From assembly GCA_963744115.1 (NCBI GenBank), contig CAVUSI010000002.1, forward strand, positions 186,001 through 250,000: a DNA stretch of 64,000 bases, in the 5' to 3' direction. Every line of letters starts with the position of its first letter. The stretch's first letter is position 1. The notes beneath the pieces were generated by a model. That model was not told the DNA's origin and ran no database searches. It saw only the letters and a program-made list of their open reading frames with translations. The stretch comes from Chersky-267 sp963744115 (GTDB taxonomy: Bacteria > Chloroflexota > Limnocylindria > Limnocylindrales > CSP1-4). Below, piece by piece: positions 15,979 through 24,555 of this stretch. A program made the position numbers and the translations under genes.

Positions 15979-16773
15979 GTGGCGAAGGACGCGGGGCGCG
16001 CCGTGGACGCCACACTCGCCGATCCGATACGAGACGCCGGGCTGGCACGAGACGCCGTGCCGGCACGGGTCGCCGGGCTGGCGGCCCTCGACGCGGAGGT
16101 CGCCGACTGCCGCCGCTGCCCGCGGCTGGTCGCCTGGCGTGAGCAGACCGCCCACGACAAGGTCCACCGCTACCGCGACGAGATCTACTGGGGCCGGCCG
16201 GTCCCCGGCTTCGGAGACCCGGCCGCGCGGATCCTGATCGTCGGCCTGGCCCCGGCGGCCCATGGCGGCAACCGGACCGGGCGGATCTTCACCGGCGACC
16301 GCTCCGGCGACTTCCTCTATCGCGCCTTGTTCGACGCCGGGCTGTCGAGCTCGGCGATCTCGCACCGTCGCGACGACGGGTTGACCCTGACCGGCGTACG
16401 GATCAGTGCGGTGGTCCATTGCGCACCACCGCTCAACAGGCCGACGACCGACGAGCGGGACGCCTGCCTGCCGTTCCTCGGCCGCGAGCTCGCGCTTCTC
16501 GCCGACATCCGTGTCATTCTCGCGCTCGGGGCGTTCGCCTGGGACGGCGTCCTCCGTGCGCTGGGCGACCTGGGGCATGCGGTCCCGCGGCCGCGGCCCC
16601 GCTTCGGCCACGCCGCGGAGGCGCGGGTCGGGCCGTATGTCGTCGTCGGCTCGTTCCACCCCAGCCAGCAGAACACGTTCACCGGCAAGCTCACGGCCGA
16701 GATGCTCGCGGTCGTCATCGCCCGATCCCGCGAGCTCGCCGGACTCGGACCCGCCCGGCCCGCGTCGCCCTGA
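15979..16773 (+). CDS. Family 5 uracil-DNA glycosylase (UdgB-like)
   Basis: 264 residues. It removes uracil and other deaminated bases from DNA. Motif GLAPAAHGGNRTGR is the active-site motif A of family 5 (family 4 has GEAPG), and HPSQQNTFTGKL is the second conserved motif. Cysteines of the expected [4Fe-4S] cluster are visible in DCRRCPRL, VVHCAPP and RDACLPF. The GTG start is 1 base after the permease stop; the first ~30 residues (DAGLARDAVPARVAGL) are low-complexity and the true start could be later. Protection of a GC-rich genome from cytosine deamination fits. Confidence 0.9.
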   Translation: MAKDAGRAVDATLADPIRDAGLARDAVPARVAGLAALDAEVADCRRCPRLVAWREQTAHDKVHRYRDEIYWGRPVPGFGDPAARILIVGLAPAAHGGNRTGRIFTGDRSGDFLYRALFDAGLSSSAISHRRDDGLTLTGVRISAVVHCAPPLNRPTTDERDACLPFLGRELALLADIRVILALGAFAWDGVLRALGDLGHAVPRPRPRFGHAAEARVGPYVVVGSFHPSQQNTFTGKLTAEMLAVVIARSRELAGLGPARPASP

Positions 16774-16806
16774 CGCCGGGCGCCATACGCGCTGACGGGA
16801 ACGGCC

Positions 16807-16812
16807 TACACT
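16807..16812 (+). promoter_or_regulatory. -10 box (TACACT) of the nfeD-SPFH pair
   Basis: TACACT ends 7 bases before the ATG at 16820, with no Shine-Dalgarno. Leaderless start predicted. Confidence 0.6.
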
Positions 16813-16819
16813 CGGCGAT

Positions 16820-17290
16820 ATGGCGGTCTACGTGGGCTGGTTCGTGGCGGCGCTGGCGCTCCTCGTGATCGAGCTGGCGAGTACGACGTTCTTCTCGATC
16901 TTCCTGGCCATCGGCGCGTTCGCGGCGGGGCTGGTGGCGTTCTTCATCCCGAGCAGCCCGATCTGGATCCAGGCGGTCGTGGCGATCGCGGTCGCCCTCG
17001 CCGGGGTGGTCGTCGGCCGGCCGTTCCTGAGCAGTCGGTTGCGGCGCCAGGGCGAGCCGCCGCTGACGCCGGGGGTCCACGGTGGGTTCGTCGGACAGCG
17101 CGCGCTGGCGCTCGACGCCATCGGTGACGAGCTCCACCCGGGCCACGTGCGGCTGGCAGGCGAGGTCTGGCTGGCCTTCAGCGGGGACCACACCTCGATC
17201 GCGACGGGCGCTCCCGTCACCGTGACCGCCGTCCGCGGGACGACGCTCGTGGTCCGACCCGGGGACGGGCCGGTCCCACCGGAGGGCTGA
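16820..17290 (+). CDS. NfeD-family membrane protein
   Basis: 156 residues: two to three N-terminal helices (VGWFVAALALLVIELASTTFFSIFLAIGAFAAGLVAFF, then IQAVVAIAVALAGVVVG) and a C-terminal OB-fold NfeD domain (GFVGQRALALDAIGDELHPGHVRLAGEVWLAFSGDHTSIATGAPVTVTAVRGTTLVVRP). NfeD proteins are almost always encoded next to SPFH/stomatin genes and are thought to act with them in membrane microdomains; the next gene is such a partner. This is the short form without the serine-protease domain. Confidence 0.92.
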   Translation: MAVYVGWFVAALALLVIELASTTFFSIFLAIGAFAAGLVAFFIPSSPIWIQAVVAIAVALAGVVVGRPFLSSRLRRQGEPPLTPGVHGGFVGQRALALDAIGDELHPGHVRLAGEVWLAFSGDHTSIATGAPVTVTAVRGTTLVVRPGDGPVPPEG

Positions 17291-17291
17291 A

Positions 17292-18245
17292 ATGGACACC
17301 GGGCTGGCGGCACTTGTGGTCGCGTTCATCATCGCGATCCTGTTCGTGCTGTTCGCGGTCTACCTGCTGCGCAACACGGTCAACCTCGTCCAGCAGGGGT
17401 TCGTCGGGGTGACCACGCGCCTGGGTGAGTTCCGGGCGATCCACGAACCCGGACTCGCGATCATCGCGCCGTTCATCGACAAGCTCGTGGCAGTCGACAT
17501 GCGCGAGTACCCGCGCCCGGGCGATCGACAGGAGGTCATCACCAAGGACAACGTGGTGGTCTCGGTCAACGCCACGATCTTCACCCAGGTCGTCGATGCC
17601 AAGCAGGCGCTCTTCAGCATCGCCAACTTCGACATCGCCATCGACGCCCTCGCCCGGACCGCCCTCCGCTCGGTCATCGGCACGCTGTCGCTCGACGAGG
17701 CGCTGTCCGAGCGCGAGCGGATCAACGTCGACGTCCAGGAGCAGATGGAGGCGGTCACCGACAAGTGGGGCATCCGGATCAACCGGATCGAGATCGTCGA
17801 GATCACCCCGCCGCCGCAGATCCTCCAGGCGCTCGCGCTCCAGAAGCAGGCCGACCAGGAGAAGCGGGCGAAGATCCTCCAGTCGGAAGGCCTCCAGCAG
17901 TCGGCGGTCAACGTCGCCGACGGCAACCGACAGGCCGCGATCAAGAACGCCGAGGGCGAGCGACAGTCCGCCATCCTCCGGGCCGAAGGCAACCGGCAGG
18001 CCGCCATCCTCGAGGCGGAGGGCCGCGCCCAGGCGATCGCCACGGTCTACGGCGCGATCACCGCGGCCGCCCCCGACCCGACGCTGGTGGCGATCCTCCA
18101 GCTGGATACGCTGTCCAAGTTCGCCGCCAGCCCGAACACCAAGATCGTCATCCCGGCCGAGTCGGCCGCGTTGCTCGGCGCCGTCCAGGCGATCCAGTCG
18201 GTGCTCGCCCAGGTCCCCGGCGTCGAGGCCGCGTCGGGCACCTAG
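17292..18245 (+). CDS. SPFH/Band 7 (stomatin-like) membrane protein
   Basis: 317 residues: an N-terminal helix (ALVVAFIIAILFVLFAVYLL), then the Band 7 domain (GFVGVTTRLGEFRAIHEPGLAIIAPFIDKLVAVDMREYPRPGDRQEVITKDNVVVSVNATIFTQVVD...), then a heptad-rich Ala/Glu coiled coil with repeated GNRQAAI/GERQSAI units (about residues 190-250). Such proteins oligomerise into rings at the membrane. It starts 1 base after nfeD, forming the classic nfeD-stomatin pair. A strong hairpin follows. Confidence 0.94.
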   Translation: MDTGLAALVVAFIIAILFVLFAVYLLRNTVNLVQQGFVGVTTRLGEFRAIHEPGLAIIAPFIDKLVAVDMREYPRPGDRQEVITKDNVVVSVNATIFTQVVDAKQALFSIANFDIAIDALARTALRSVIGTLSLDEALSERERINVDVQEQMEAVTDKWGIRINRIEIVEITPPPQILQALALQKQADQEKRAKILQSEGLQQSAVNVADGNRQAAIKNAEGERQSAILRAEGNRQAAILEAEGRAQAIATVYGAITAAAPDPTLVAILQLDTLSKFAASPNTKIVIPAESAALLGAVQAIQSVLAQVPGVEAASGT

Positions 18246-18260
18246 GGTGACGGTCGTCAG

Positions 18261-18288
18261 CGGGTGAGACCGGGCGCCGGCTCACCCG
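18261..18288 (+). terminator. Strong two-tier hairpin after the SPFH gene
   Basis: Bases 18261-18268 (cgggtgag) pair perfectly with 18281-18288 (ctcacccg). Inside, after a bulged A, ccgg (18270-18273) pairs with ccgg (18277-18280). It lies 15 bases past the SPFH stop and before the dnaJ -10 box. No U-tract. Confidence 0.7.
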
Positions 18289-18327
18289 GGCGAGGCGTGT
18301 CCCCGGACCGTCCGGCGGCGGCTCCCG

Positions 18328-18333
18328 TATCCT
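18328..18333 (+). promoter_or_regulatory. -10 box (TATCCT) of dnaJ
   Basis: TATCCT ends 10 bases before the dnaJ ATG at 18344 and has no Shine-Dalgarno after it. dnaJ therefore appears to have its own near-leaderless promoter, without CIRCE. Confidence 0.5.
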
Positions 18334-18343
18334 TCTTCGTCCG

Positions 18344-19462
18344 ATGGTGAGTGAACGCGACTACTACGAGGTGCTGGGCGTCGAGCGCGGGGCGAGCGAT
18401 GCCGAGATCAAGCGCGCCTTCCGCAAGCAGGCCCAGAAGTGGCATCCGGACGTCAACACGGACGGCGCCGCCGACGAGCGGTTCAAGGAGATCAACGAGG
18501 CCTACCAGATCCTGTCCGACCCGCAGAAGAAACAGGCCTACGACATGTTCGGACGGGCCGGCGTGAGCGGAGCGGGTGGGCCGAACCCGGGTGACTTCGC
18601 CGGGTTCGGCGACATCTTCGACGCGTTCTTCGGCGGGGCTGCGGCCGGCGGCCGGGCACGGCGGTCCGGTCCGGCGGCCGGGTCCGACCTCCGCTACGAG
18701 CTCCGGATCACCTTCGTCGAGTCGATCAAGGGGACCGACAAGGAGATCGAGTTCCACGCCCTCGGCCGATGCGCCACCTGCCAGGGCTCGGGAGCCAAGC
18801 CCGGGACGTCGAGCACCACCTGCCCGCAGTGCGACGGTCGGGGCGAGATCCGGACGGTCCGCAACACGATGCTCGGCCAGATGGTCAACGTCTCGCCGTG
18901 CCCCCGGTGCAAGGGCGAGGGCAAGCTCATCGAGAGCCCGTGCGAGACCTGCCACGGCGACGGCCGGACCGACCAGAAGCGGACGATCCGGGTCGCCATC
19001 CCGGCCGGGATCGACGAGGGCCACCAGATCCGGTTGTCCGGCGAGGGCGAGGTCGGGCCGCGCGGCGGACCGGCCGGGAGCCTCTATGTCGCGGTCCACG
19101 TCCAGCCCCATCCCGTCCTCAAGCGCGACGGCACCGAGCTGTTCCTCGAGCACGAGATCTCCATCGTCCAGGCCGCGCTCGGAACGACCGTCACGATCCC
19201 GACGGTCGACGGCGACGAGGCGCTCGAGATCAAGCCCGGCACCCAGCCGGGGGCCGAGATCCGGCTGCGGGGCAAGGGCGTCCCGCACCTCCGCCGGACG
19301 ACCCAGCACGGCGACCTCCACGTGTTCATCAAGGTGGCCGTCCCGACGAAGCTGACGAAGAAGCAGCGCGAGCTCCTCGAGTCGTACGCGGCCGACGCCG
19401 GCGAGTCGGTCGGGGCCGGCGGCGGCGGGATCCTCGACCGGGTCAAGGACGCCCTGTCGTGA
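18344..19462 (+). CDS. dnaJ: Chaperone protein DnaJ
   Basis: 372 residues. J-domain with the HPD triplet (KWHPDVNTDG) that stimulates DnaK ATPase; Gly/Phe region (GAGGPNPGDFAGFGDIFDAFFGGAAAGG); four zinc-binding CxxCxGxG repeats (CATCQGSG, CPQCDGRG, CPRCKGEG, CETCHGDG); C-terminal substrate-binding domains. Full-length type I DnaJ. It is separated from grpE-dnaK by about 5.5 kb of other genes. Its stop overlaps the prmA start (GTGA). Confidence 0.98.
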   Translation: MVSERDYYEVLGVERGASDAEIKRAFRKQAQKWHPDVNTDGAADERFKEINEAYQILSDPQKKQAYDMFGRAGVSGAGGPNPGDFAGFGDIFDAFFGGAAAGGRARRSGPAAGSDLRYELRITFVESIKGTDKEIEFHALGRCATCQGSGAKPGTSSTTCPQCDGRGEIRTVRNTMLGQMVNVSPCPRCKGEGKLIESPCETCHGDGRTDQKRTIRVAIPAGIDEGHQIRLSGEGEVGPRGGPAGSLYVAVHVQPHPVLKRDGTELFLEHEISIVQAALGTTVTIPTVDGDEALEIKPGTQPGAEIRLRGKGVPHLRRTTQHGDLHVFIKVAVPTKLTKKQRELLESYAADAGESVGAGGGGILDRVKDALS

Positions 19463-20445
19463 GCCCGGCCGACGTCCTCGACGAGGGCGTCTCGGCCGAG
19501 GGAGCCTGGCTCGAGCTGTCGGTCACCGCCGACAACGAGGCGGTCGAGGCGGTCAGCGAGATCCTGTCGCGGTTCGCGCCGGGCGGGACGACCGTCGAGC
19601 CGGCGTTCGAGCTGACCGACGAGGGACTGGGTACCCGGGTCGACGTCGATCGCCCGGCGATCGTCCGGGCGTACCTGCCGGCCCGCGATCGCAGCGCGGC
19701 GCTCGGCGCGGTCGAAGGCGCGCGCGAGGCGCTCGGTCACCTCCAGGCGTTCGGCCTCCGGCCCATCGGCGATCTGGAGACGCGGATCGTCCACGAGGAG
19801 GACTGGGCGCATGCCTGGAAGGCGTACTTCCCGGTCCTCCGCGTCGGCCGGCGGCTGGTGATCCGGCCGACCTGGCGTCGCCATCGTCGCGGCCCGGACG
19901 ACGTCGTCATCGCGCTCGATCCGGGGATGGCGTTCGGGACCGGGCTCCACCCGACCACCCGGCTGTGCCTCGCCGGGATCGAGGCGTGGGCCGACGACGA
20001 CCGCTTCGCGACCGGCACGGCGCGCCACCGCGGCAGCCGGGTCCTCGACGTCGGCTGCGGCTCGGGGATCCTGGCGATCGCCGCCGGGGCGTTCGGCGCC
20101 GAGGAGCTCGTCGGGCTCGACACCGATCCGATCGCGATCGAGGCGACCGCCGCCAACGCCCGGCGGAACCGGCTCGGGCGCCGGCTGCGAGCCCGGGTCG
20201 GGTCACTGCCGAGCGGCGAGCGCCCGTTCGACCTCGTCCTGGCCAACCTCATCGCGTCGGTCCTCGTCAGCTTGGCTGACGGGCTGGCCGGCGAGCTCCG
20301 GCCGGGTGGTCGGCTCCTCGCGTCGGGGATCTTCGTCGACCGGGAGCCCGACGTCCGGGCGGCCTTCGGCGGCGCCGGGCTCGACGTCGTCGGTCGCTCG
20401 GCGGAGGGCGAATGGGTCGCCCTCGAAGCCGTCCGACGCGGCTGA
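19459..20445 (+). CDS. prmA: Ribosomal protein L11 methyltransferase
   Basis: 328 residues. PrmA N-terminal substrate-recognition domain (WLELSVTADNEAVEAVSEILSRFAPGGTTVE), linker EEDWAHAWKAYFPVLRVGRRLVIRPTW, then the methyltransferase domain with MAFGTGLHPTTRLCL, motif I VLDVGCGSGILAIAAGAFGA and NLIASVLVSLAD. It trimethylates ribosomal protein L11. dnaJ-prmA adjacency is typical of Gram-positive genomes. The GTG at 19459 overlaps the dnaJ stop, so translational coupling decides the start. Confidence 0.95.
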   Translation: MSPADVLDEGVSAEGAWLELSVTADNEAVEAVSEILSRFAPGGTTVEPAFELTDEGLGTRVDVDRPAIVRAYLPARDRSAALGAVEGAREALGHLQAFGLRPIGDLETRIVHEEDWAHAWKAYFPVLRVGRRLVIRPTWRRHRRGPDDVVIALDPGMAFGTGLHPTTRLCLAGIEAWADDDRFATGTARHRGSRVLDVGCGSGILAIAAGAFGAEELVGLDTDPIAIEATAANARRNRLGRRLRARVGSLPSGERPFDLVLANLIASVLVSLADGLAGELRPGGRLLASGIFVDREPDVRAAFGGAGLDVVGRSAEGEWVALEAVRRG

Positions 20446-20469
20446 CGACCGCTTCCGGTGGGCCGCCCG

Positions 20470-20475
20470 TACAAT
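20470..20475 (+). promoter_or_regulatory. -10 box (TACAAT) before the frameshifted membrane protein
   Basis: TACAAT ends 7 bases before the GTG at 20483; leaderless start predicted. It independently supports that GTG as the start of the frameshifted gene. Confidence 0.6.
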
Positions 20476-20482
20476 CCGCCCC

Positions 20483-20936
20483 GTGCCCTGGCTCGCCGTC
20501 ATCCTGCCGATCCACATCGCCCTGGCGATCGCCATCTTCGTCCCGTCGCTCCTCCTCCCGTTCACGCTCCGTGCCGGCCGGCCGGACGACCGAGTCGCAC
20601 AGCCGCTTCGTCCGGGCGATGCTCCGGATGCAATCGAGCGGCAGCGTGGCCATCGGGATCGGCCTGGCGATCACCGGGCTGCTCCTCGTCGGTGCGCTCG
20701 GGATCAGCGTGATGGACCAGCCGTGGCTGCTCGTCGCCCTGGCGATCTACGCGGTCGACCTGATCCTCGCGTTCTTCATCCAGCGACCGAACCTGCGCGC
20801 CCTGGTCGGCATCCGCGCGGCCTGGGACGACCGGGTCTGGCAGGCCGCCGCACGCCGGCAGCGCTACGTTTCGTACGCGATGGCCGGCCTGATCGGCCTC
20901 ATCGGCTACCTGATGAGCACGAAGCCGCAGTTCTGA
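20483..20936 (+). pseudogene. Four-helix membrane protein, broken by one frame change
   Basis: From GTG 20483 the frame reads PWLAVILPIHIALAIAIFVPSLLLPFTLRAGRPDD. Near 20575-20585, within gccggccggccgg, the coherent sequence moves to the next frame (RTTESHSRFVRAMLRMQSSGSVAIGIGLAITGLLLVGALG...) and runs to the TGA at 20936. Joined by removing one base, it gives about 150 residues with four helices, resembling small DUF2269-like membrane proteins (tentative). The shift lies in a GC dinucleotide repeat, the kind of place where sequencing indels occur, so the gene is probably intact in the organism. Function unknown. Confidence 0.7.
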
Positions 20937-20952
20937 GCCGGAGGTGACCGCC

Positions 20953-21315
20953 ATGACCGACCGCACGCCGGACCCGGGCTGCCTGTTCTGCCGGATCGTG
21001 GCCGGCGAGATCCCGTCGGAGCAGGTCCACGCCGACGACCTGGTCGTGGCCATCCGTGACATCCAGCCGAAGGCGCCGACCCACGTCCTGTTCCTGTCGC
21101 GCGAGCACATCGCCTCGGCGGCCGAGCTGACCGACGCCGACGGGCCGCTGCTCGGGCGGCTGTACGCCGCCGCGGCCGACTTCGCCCGTGAGGCGGGCAT
21201 CGCCGACAACGGGTATCGGCTCGTGACCAACGTCGGGACCTGGGGCGGTCAGACGGTCCCGCACCTCCACATCCACCTGCTCGGCGGGAGGTCGATGACG
21301 TGGCCGCCCGGCTGA
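20953..21315 (+). CDS. HIT-family (HINT-like) nucleotide hydrolase
   Basis: 120 residues. Histidine-triad protein: N-terminal CLFCRIVAGEIPSEQVHADDLVVAIRDIQPKAPTHVLFLSREH and the catalytic PHLHIHLLGGR (HxHxH) near the end. These HINT-type enzymes hydrolyse purine nucleoside phosphoramidates and related adducts. The ATG at 20953 has an excellent GGAGGTGA site (20940-20947) 5 bases upstream, which decides it over the in-frame GTG at 20944. HIT genes commonly lie in the dnaJ-prmA-rpsU-yqeY neighbourhood, as here. Confidence 0.95.
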   Translation: MTDRTPDPGCLFCRIVAGEIPSEQVHADDLVVAIRDIQPKAPTHVLFLSREHIASAAELTDADGPLLGRLYAAAADFAREAGIADNGYRLVTNVGTWGGQTVPHLHIHLLGGRSMTWPPG

Positions 21316-21854
21316 CCGCACCCCGGGCATGGGCGGGCCCGGTGCTCGCGCTCGTGCTGGCCGCCGTCCTCGGCGCGTGTGGCGCCGGCGCGACGACCGT
21401 GCCGATCCCGAGCGTCGTCCCGAGCCCGACCCAGGCGGTCTCCCCCTCGGTCGCCGCGACCGCGGCCGCGATCGACGGCGCGCTGTCGGCGGTCGGCCTG
21501 ACCACCACGCCGGCCCAGGTCCCGTTCCGGCCGGGGGAGTCGCCCAAGCTCGCGGCGGCGCCGCGCGAGGTCATCCAGGTCGTCCTGCCGAACGACCTGA
21601 CCCACGGGATGATCGTCATCTACGACTTCCCGGATGCCGGCGCGGCGCTGGCCGCCGGCAACGAGATGGCCGCCTACCTCAAGTCGGGGCCGGGCCGCAT
21701 CCAGTTCGTGCCGGATTCGATCCACACCCTGCGGCAGGTCGGCTCGACGCTCGTCTTCTTCACCTGGTCGCCGGCCAACTCGCCGGACCCGCGGACGCCC
21801 GACATCGCCAAGGCGCTCCAGACCCTGGGGACCGACGTCCCGATCGTCCGCTAG
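21300..21854 (+). CDS. Lipoprotein of unknown function
   Basis: 184 residues: signal peptide ending in the lipobox LGAC (LALVLAAVLGACGAGA), so the mature protein should be lipid-anchored. It then has a short Pro/Ser/Thr linker and a globular region with REVIQVVLPNDLTHGMIVIYDFPDAGAALAAGNEMAAYLKSGPGRIQF. No family recognised. The GTG at 21300 overlaps the end of the HIT gene and has GGGAGG 7 bases upstream. Its end meets the end of the convergent AMP-ligase gene at the shared CTAG palindrome. Confidence 0.8.
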   Translation: MAARLTAPRAWAGPVLALVLAAVLGACGAGATTVPIPSVVPSPTQAVSPSVAATAAAIDGALSAVGLTTTPAQVPFRPGESPKLAAAPREVIQVVLPNDLTHGMIVIYDFPDAGAALAAGNEMAAYLKSGPGRIQFVPDSIHTLRQVGSTLVFFTWSPANSPDPRTPDIAKALQTLGTDVPIVR

Positions 21855-23531
21855 CCGTCCTCGGCCCACGGGGAGCGGCTGCTCGACGACCGCCCAGGCG
21901 CGGATCCGGTCGCGCTTGACCTTGAGCGTGTGGGTCCGCGGGAAGTCGGCGTCGGGCCACAGCCGCCAGGCGGACACCCGCTGGTTGATCCCGAGCGTCG
22001 CGTTGGCGCGCTTGACGGCGGCATCGATCTCCGCTCCGAGCTCGCCCGGATCGCGATGGAGGGCCTCGACGCCCTGTCCCGGCACGTCGCCGCCGCGCGG
22101 GACGACAGCCGAGCCCGGGGCGAGGACGACGGCCTCGATGCGGCCCGGCCGCGTCTCGATGACGACCGAGTCGCGGACGCCCGCCGTGCGCAGGGCGTTC
22201 TCGATGTCTTCGGGATAGACGTTGAGCCCGTTGGGCAGGACGATGATGTCCTTGATCCGGCCCATCAGGATCAGGTGGCCGGCGTCATCGTGGCGGCCGA
22301 TGTCCCCGGTCCTGTACCAGCCGTCGGGCGTGAACGCCGCCGCGGTCGCCTCCGCGTCCCGCCAGTAGCCGCTGAAGACCGTCGGCCCGTTGACGAGGAT
22401 CTCGCCGTCCTCGGCGAGCTTGACCTGGACCGGCGGGATGGTCCGGCCGACGGTCCCGAGGCCGTGATCCTGCTTCGAGGTCGCGCTGGCCGGGCCGCAC
22501 TCGGTCGCGCCGTAGCCCTGCATCACGACGACCCCGACGTCCTCCCAGGACTGCTGCAGGGCGGGCGGCAGGAACGCCGCCGCGCAGACGAACAGGTTCA
22601 GGCCGCCGCCCAGCTGAGCGTGGACCCGTCCGGAACAGGCGCCGGCGCAGGCCGTACGGGAGGTGCCGGGCGATCCCGCGGAGCCGGTCGAACTGAGCTC
22701 GTCCGGCCGGACTTCTCGACCTCGCGCTCGATGGCCCCCCAGAACAGGTCGAGGATCTGGGGCACGACCAGCATCGTCGTGACGCGATGGTCCCGGATCG
22801 CCTCGAAGATGACCCGCGGGTTGCGGCTCCGGACGTACAGGATGTCCGCGCCGACCGTCAGCGCGTAGAACAGCGCGATCGCCTGCTCCATGAGATGCGA
22901 CAGCGGCAGCAGCGAGACCAGCCGATGCTCCTGCGGCGGGATCGCGTTGTGGGCGGTCTCGACCGTCGCGAGGACGTTGGCGTGGCTGAGCATCACCCCC
23001 TTGGGCGTCCCGGTCGTGCCGCTCGTGAAGATGATCTCGAACAGGTCGACCGACGTCGGGCGGGGCCAGGCCTGCGACCTGGTCCGCCCAGTCGGCGGGC
23101 CAGTCCGCGTCGGGCTCGGCCGCCAGGTCCTCGACGGTCGAGGTCGGGAAGTGCTCGAGGCGCGCGTCGCGCGGGATCCGGGGCGTCGCGGCCGCTGCCG
23201 ATCGCCAGCCACTTCGGCGTCGGCCTTCTCGGCGATCCGCTCGATCGCGTCTGGCGACATCCGGAGGTCGAGCGGCACGATGACGACCCGCGCGCGCATC
23301 GCCCCGAAGTAGACCGCCGGCAGCGCCGGCGTCGACGGGGACCAGGTGAGCATCCGGTCGCCGGGTTCGAGGCCGGACTGCGCGGAGCCGCCAGGCGACG
23401 GCGCGGCTCCGCCGGTCGAGTTCCCGGAAGCTCCACGACTCGCTCGTCCCGTCGTCGCGTCGAAGCGATAGGGCCGGCCGGTCCCCGAACGCGGCTACCG
23501 CCTCGTCGAGGATGTCGATCAGCGAGTCCAC
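21851..23531 (-). pseudogene. Long-chain acyl-CoA synthetase (AMP-binding), with several frame changes
   Basis: The gene reads from GTG 23531 (MDSLIDILDEAVAAFGDRPALSL) and all family motifs are present, but in alternating frames. The phosphate loop FTSGTTGTPKGVMLSH is in one frame. GYGATECGP, YRTGDIGRHDDAGHLILMGRIKDIIVLPNGLNVYPEDIE and the C-terminal THTLKVKRDRI are in the other. Changes fall near 23360-23380, 23200, 23060, 22690 and probably close to the 3' end; the natural stop is likely the TAG at 21851-21853. It would activate fatty acids to acyl-CoA. Because every conserved motif survives, indel errors in the assembly are more likely than decay. Confidence 0.8.
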
Positions 23532-23557
23532 GAAGGAAGCCTACTCCGCGGACGCGC

Positions 23558-23563
23558 TAGGCT
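23558..23563 (+). promoter_or_regulatory. -10 box (TAGGCT) of the alpha/beta hydrolase
   Basis: TAGGCT ends 6 bases before the GTG at 23570; leaderless start predicted. It lies in the 38-base gap to the divergent acyl-CoA synthetase gene. Confidence 0.6.
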
Positions 23564-23569
23564 GGGACC

Positions 23570-24418
23570 GTGTCCAGCACCTACACCGCCATGGGGCCGC
23601 CCGACGCACCAGCCATCGTCCTCGTCCACGGGACCCGCCTGTCGCGAGGCATGTGGCACCCCCAGCTGGTCGCCCTGTCGGGCGGCTTCCGGATCGTCGC
23701 CCTGGACCTGCCCGGCCACGGGGCGCTGCGCGACCGGCCGTTCGACTGGGACGAAGCGCTCGACGAGATCGTCCGGGTCATCGACGAGGCGGCCGGCGGC
23801 CGCGCGGTGCTGTGCGGCCTGTCGCTCGGGGGCTACCTGGCGATGGAGGTGGCGGCCGCGCACCCCGAGCGCGTCGCCGGGCTGGTCATCTCGGGAGCGT
23901 CGGCCGAGCCGACCGGGTCGTTCATGCCGCGCGGGATCCGCGTCTTCGCCCGGGTCCTCGAACGGACATCGACGCCGCGGATGGAGCGTCTCGATCGCGC
24001 CTGGTTCCGACGGCGCTACCCGGCGGCGACCGCCAATGCCCTGCTGGCCGGCGGCTTTCCCTACGCCGCGGGCGGGACCGCCCTCCGGTCGCTCATCGGT
24101 CACGAGGCCCGCGCGGCGTTCGCCGCCTACCCCGGGCGGAAGCTGATCATCAACGGCCAGCTCGACCTCCCGTTCCGGCTCGGCGAGCGGGGCTTCCGTC
24201 GAGCCGCCCGAGACGCCCGACTCCTGGTCGTCCCCGGCGCGCGACACCTGGTCAATCTCGACCGTCCGTCTGCCTATAGCTCCGCGCTGGCCCGGTTCAC
24301 GGCCGAGGTCAGCGGTTCGAGCAGCGTGGCAGGGGCCGTTGCGAACGCGACTCAGGCACGTTCCGAGGTCGATCAGGCACGTTCCGAGGCCGATCGATCC
24401 CGTTCCGAGGGCGTTTGA
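23570..24418 (+). CDS. Alpha/beta-hydrolase fold protein
   Basis: 282 residues. Oxyanion/HG motif VLVHGTRLSRGMWHPQ; nucleophile elbow GLSLGG (catalytic Ser); the late catalytic His is likely in PGARHLVNLDRP. Typical of small esterase/lactonase-like hydrolases; the substrate is not deducible. The last ~21 residues are three repeats of a QARSEVD-like heptapeptide encoded by a 21-bp tandem repeat, outside the hydrolase fold. Its 3' end overlaps the rpsU promoter. Confidence 0.88.
   Translation: MSSTYTAMGPPDAPAIVLVHGTRLSRGMWHPQLVALSGGFRIVALDLPGHGALRDRPFDWDEALDEIVRVIDEAAGGRAVLCGLSLGGYLAMEVAAAHPERVAGLVISGASAEPTGSFMPRGIRVFARVLERTSTPRMERLDRAWFRRRYPAATANALLAGGFPYAAGGTALRSLIGHEARAAFAAYPGRKLIINGQLDLPFRLGERGFRRAARDARLLVVPGARHLVNLDRPSAYSSALARFTAEVSGSSSVAGAVANATQARSEVDQARSEADRSRSEGV
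24353..24415. repeat. Three 21-bp tandem units
   Basis: Units at 24353-24373 and 24374-24394 (caggcacgttccgaggtcga-like) differ by one base. A third, diverged copy occupies 24395-24415. They encode QARSEVD / QARSEAD / RSRSEGV at the hydrolase C-terminus. The repeat ends at the first base of the rpsU -35 box. Confidence 0.85.
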
Positions 24419-24443
24419 CCGGGTCGAGACCCTCGTCTACACT
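24415..24443 (+). promoter_or_regulatory. Promoter of rpsU
   Basis: -35 TTGACC (24415-24420), a 17-base spacer, and -10 TACACT (24438-24443). The -35 contains the stop codon of the upstream hydrolase gene. The predicted start near 24450 leaves a ~105-base leader before rpsU. Confidence 0.75.
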
Positions 24444-24555
24444 CCGCCAGCCTGTCGACGAGCGCTCATCCGCGCCGCGCCGAGGCCGTTCGGGCCGGGT
24501 GGCCTTCGAGCCGCGAACGTACCATCGAGACCGGGCCCGGGGAGGTGAACCAGGA

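Noticed and set aside
20575..20590. Programmed ribosomal frameshift in the four-helix membrane protein
   Set aside because: No slippery heptamer and no stable downstream structure were apparent. Many similar shifts occur nearby, which favours sequence errors.
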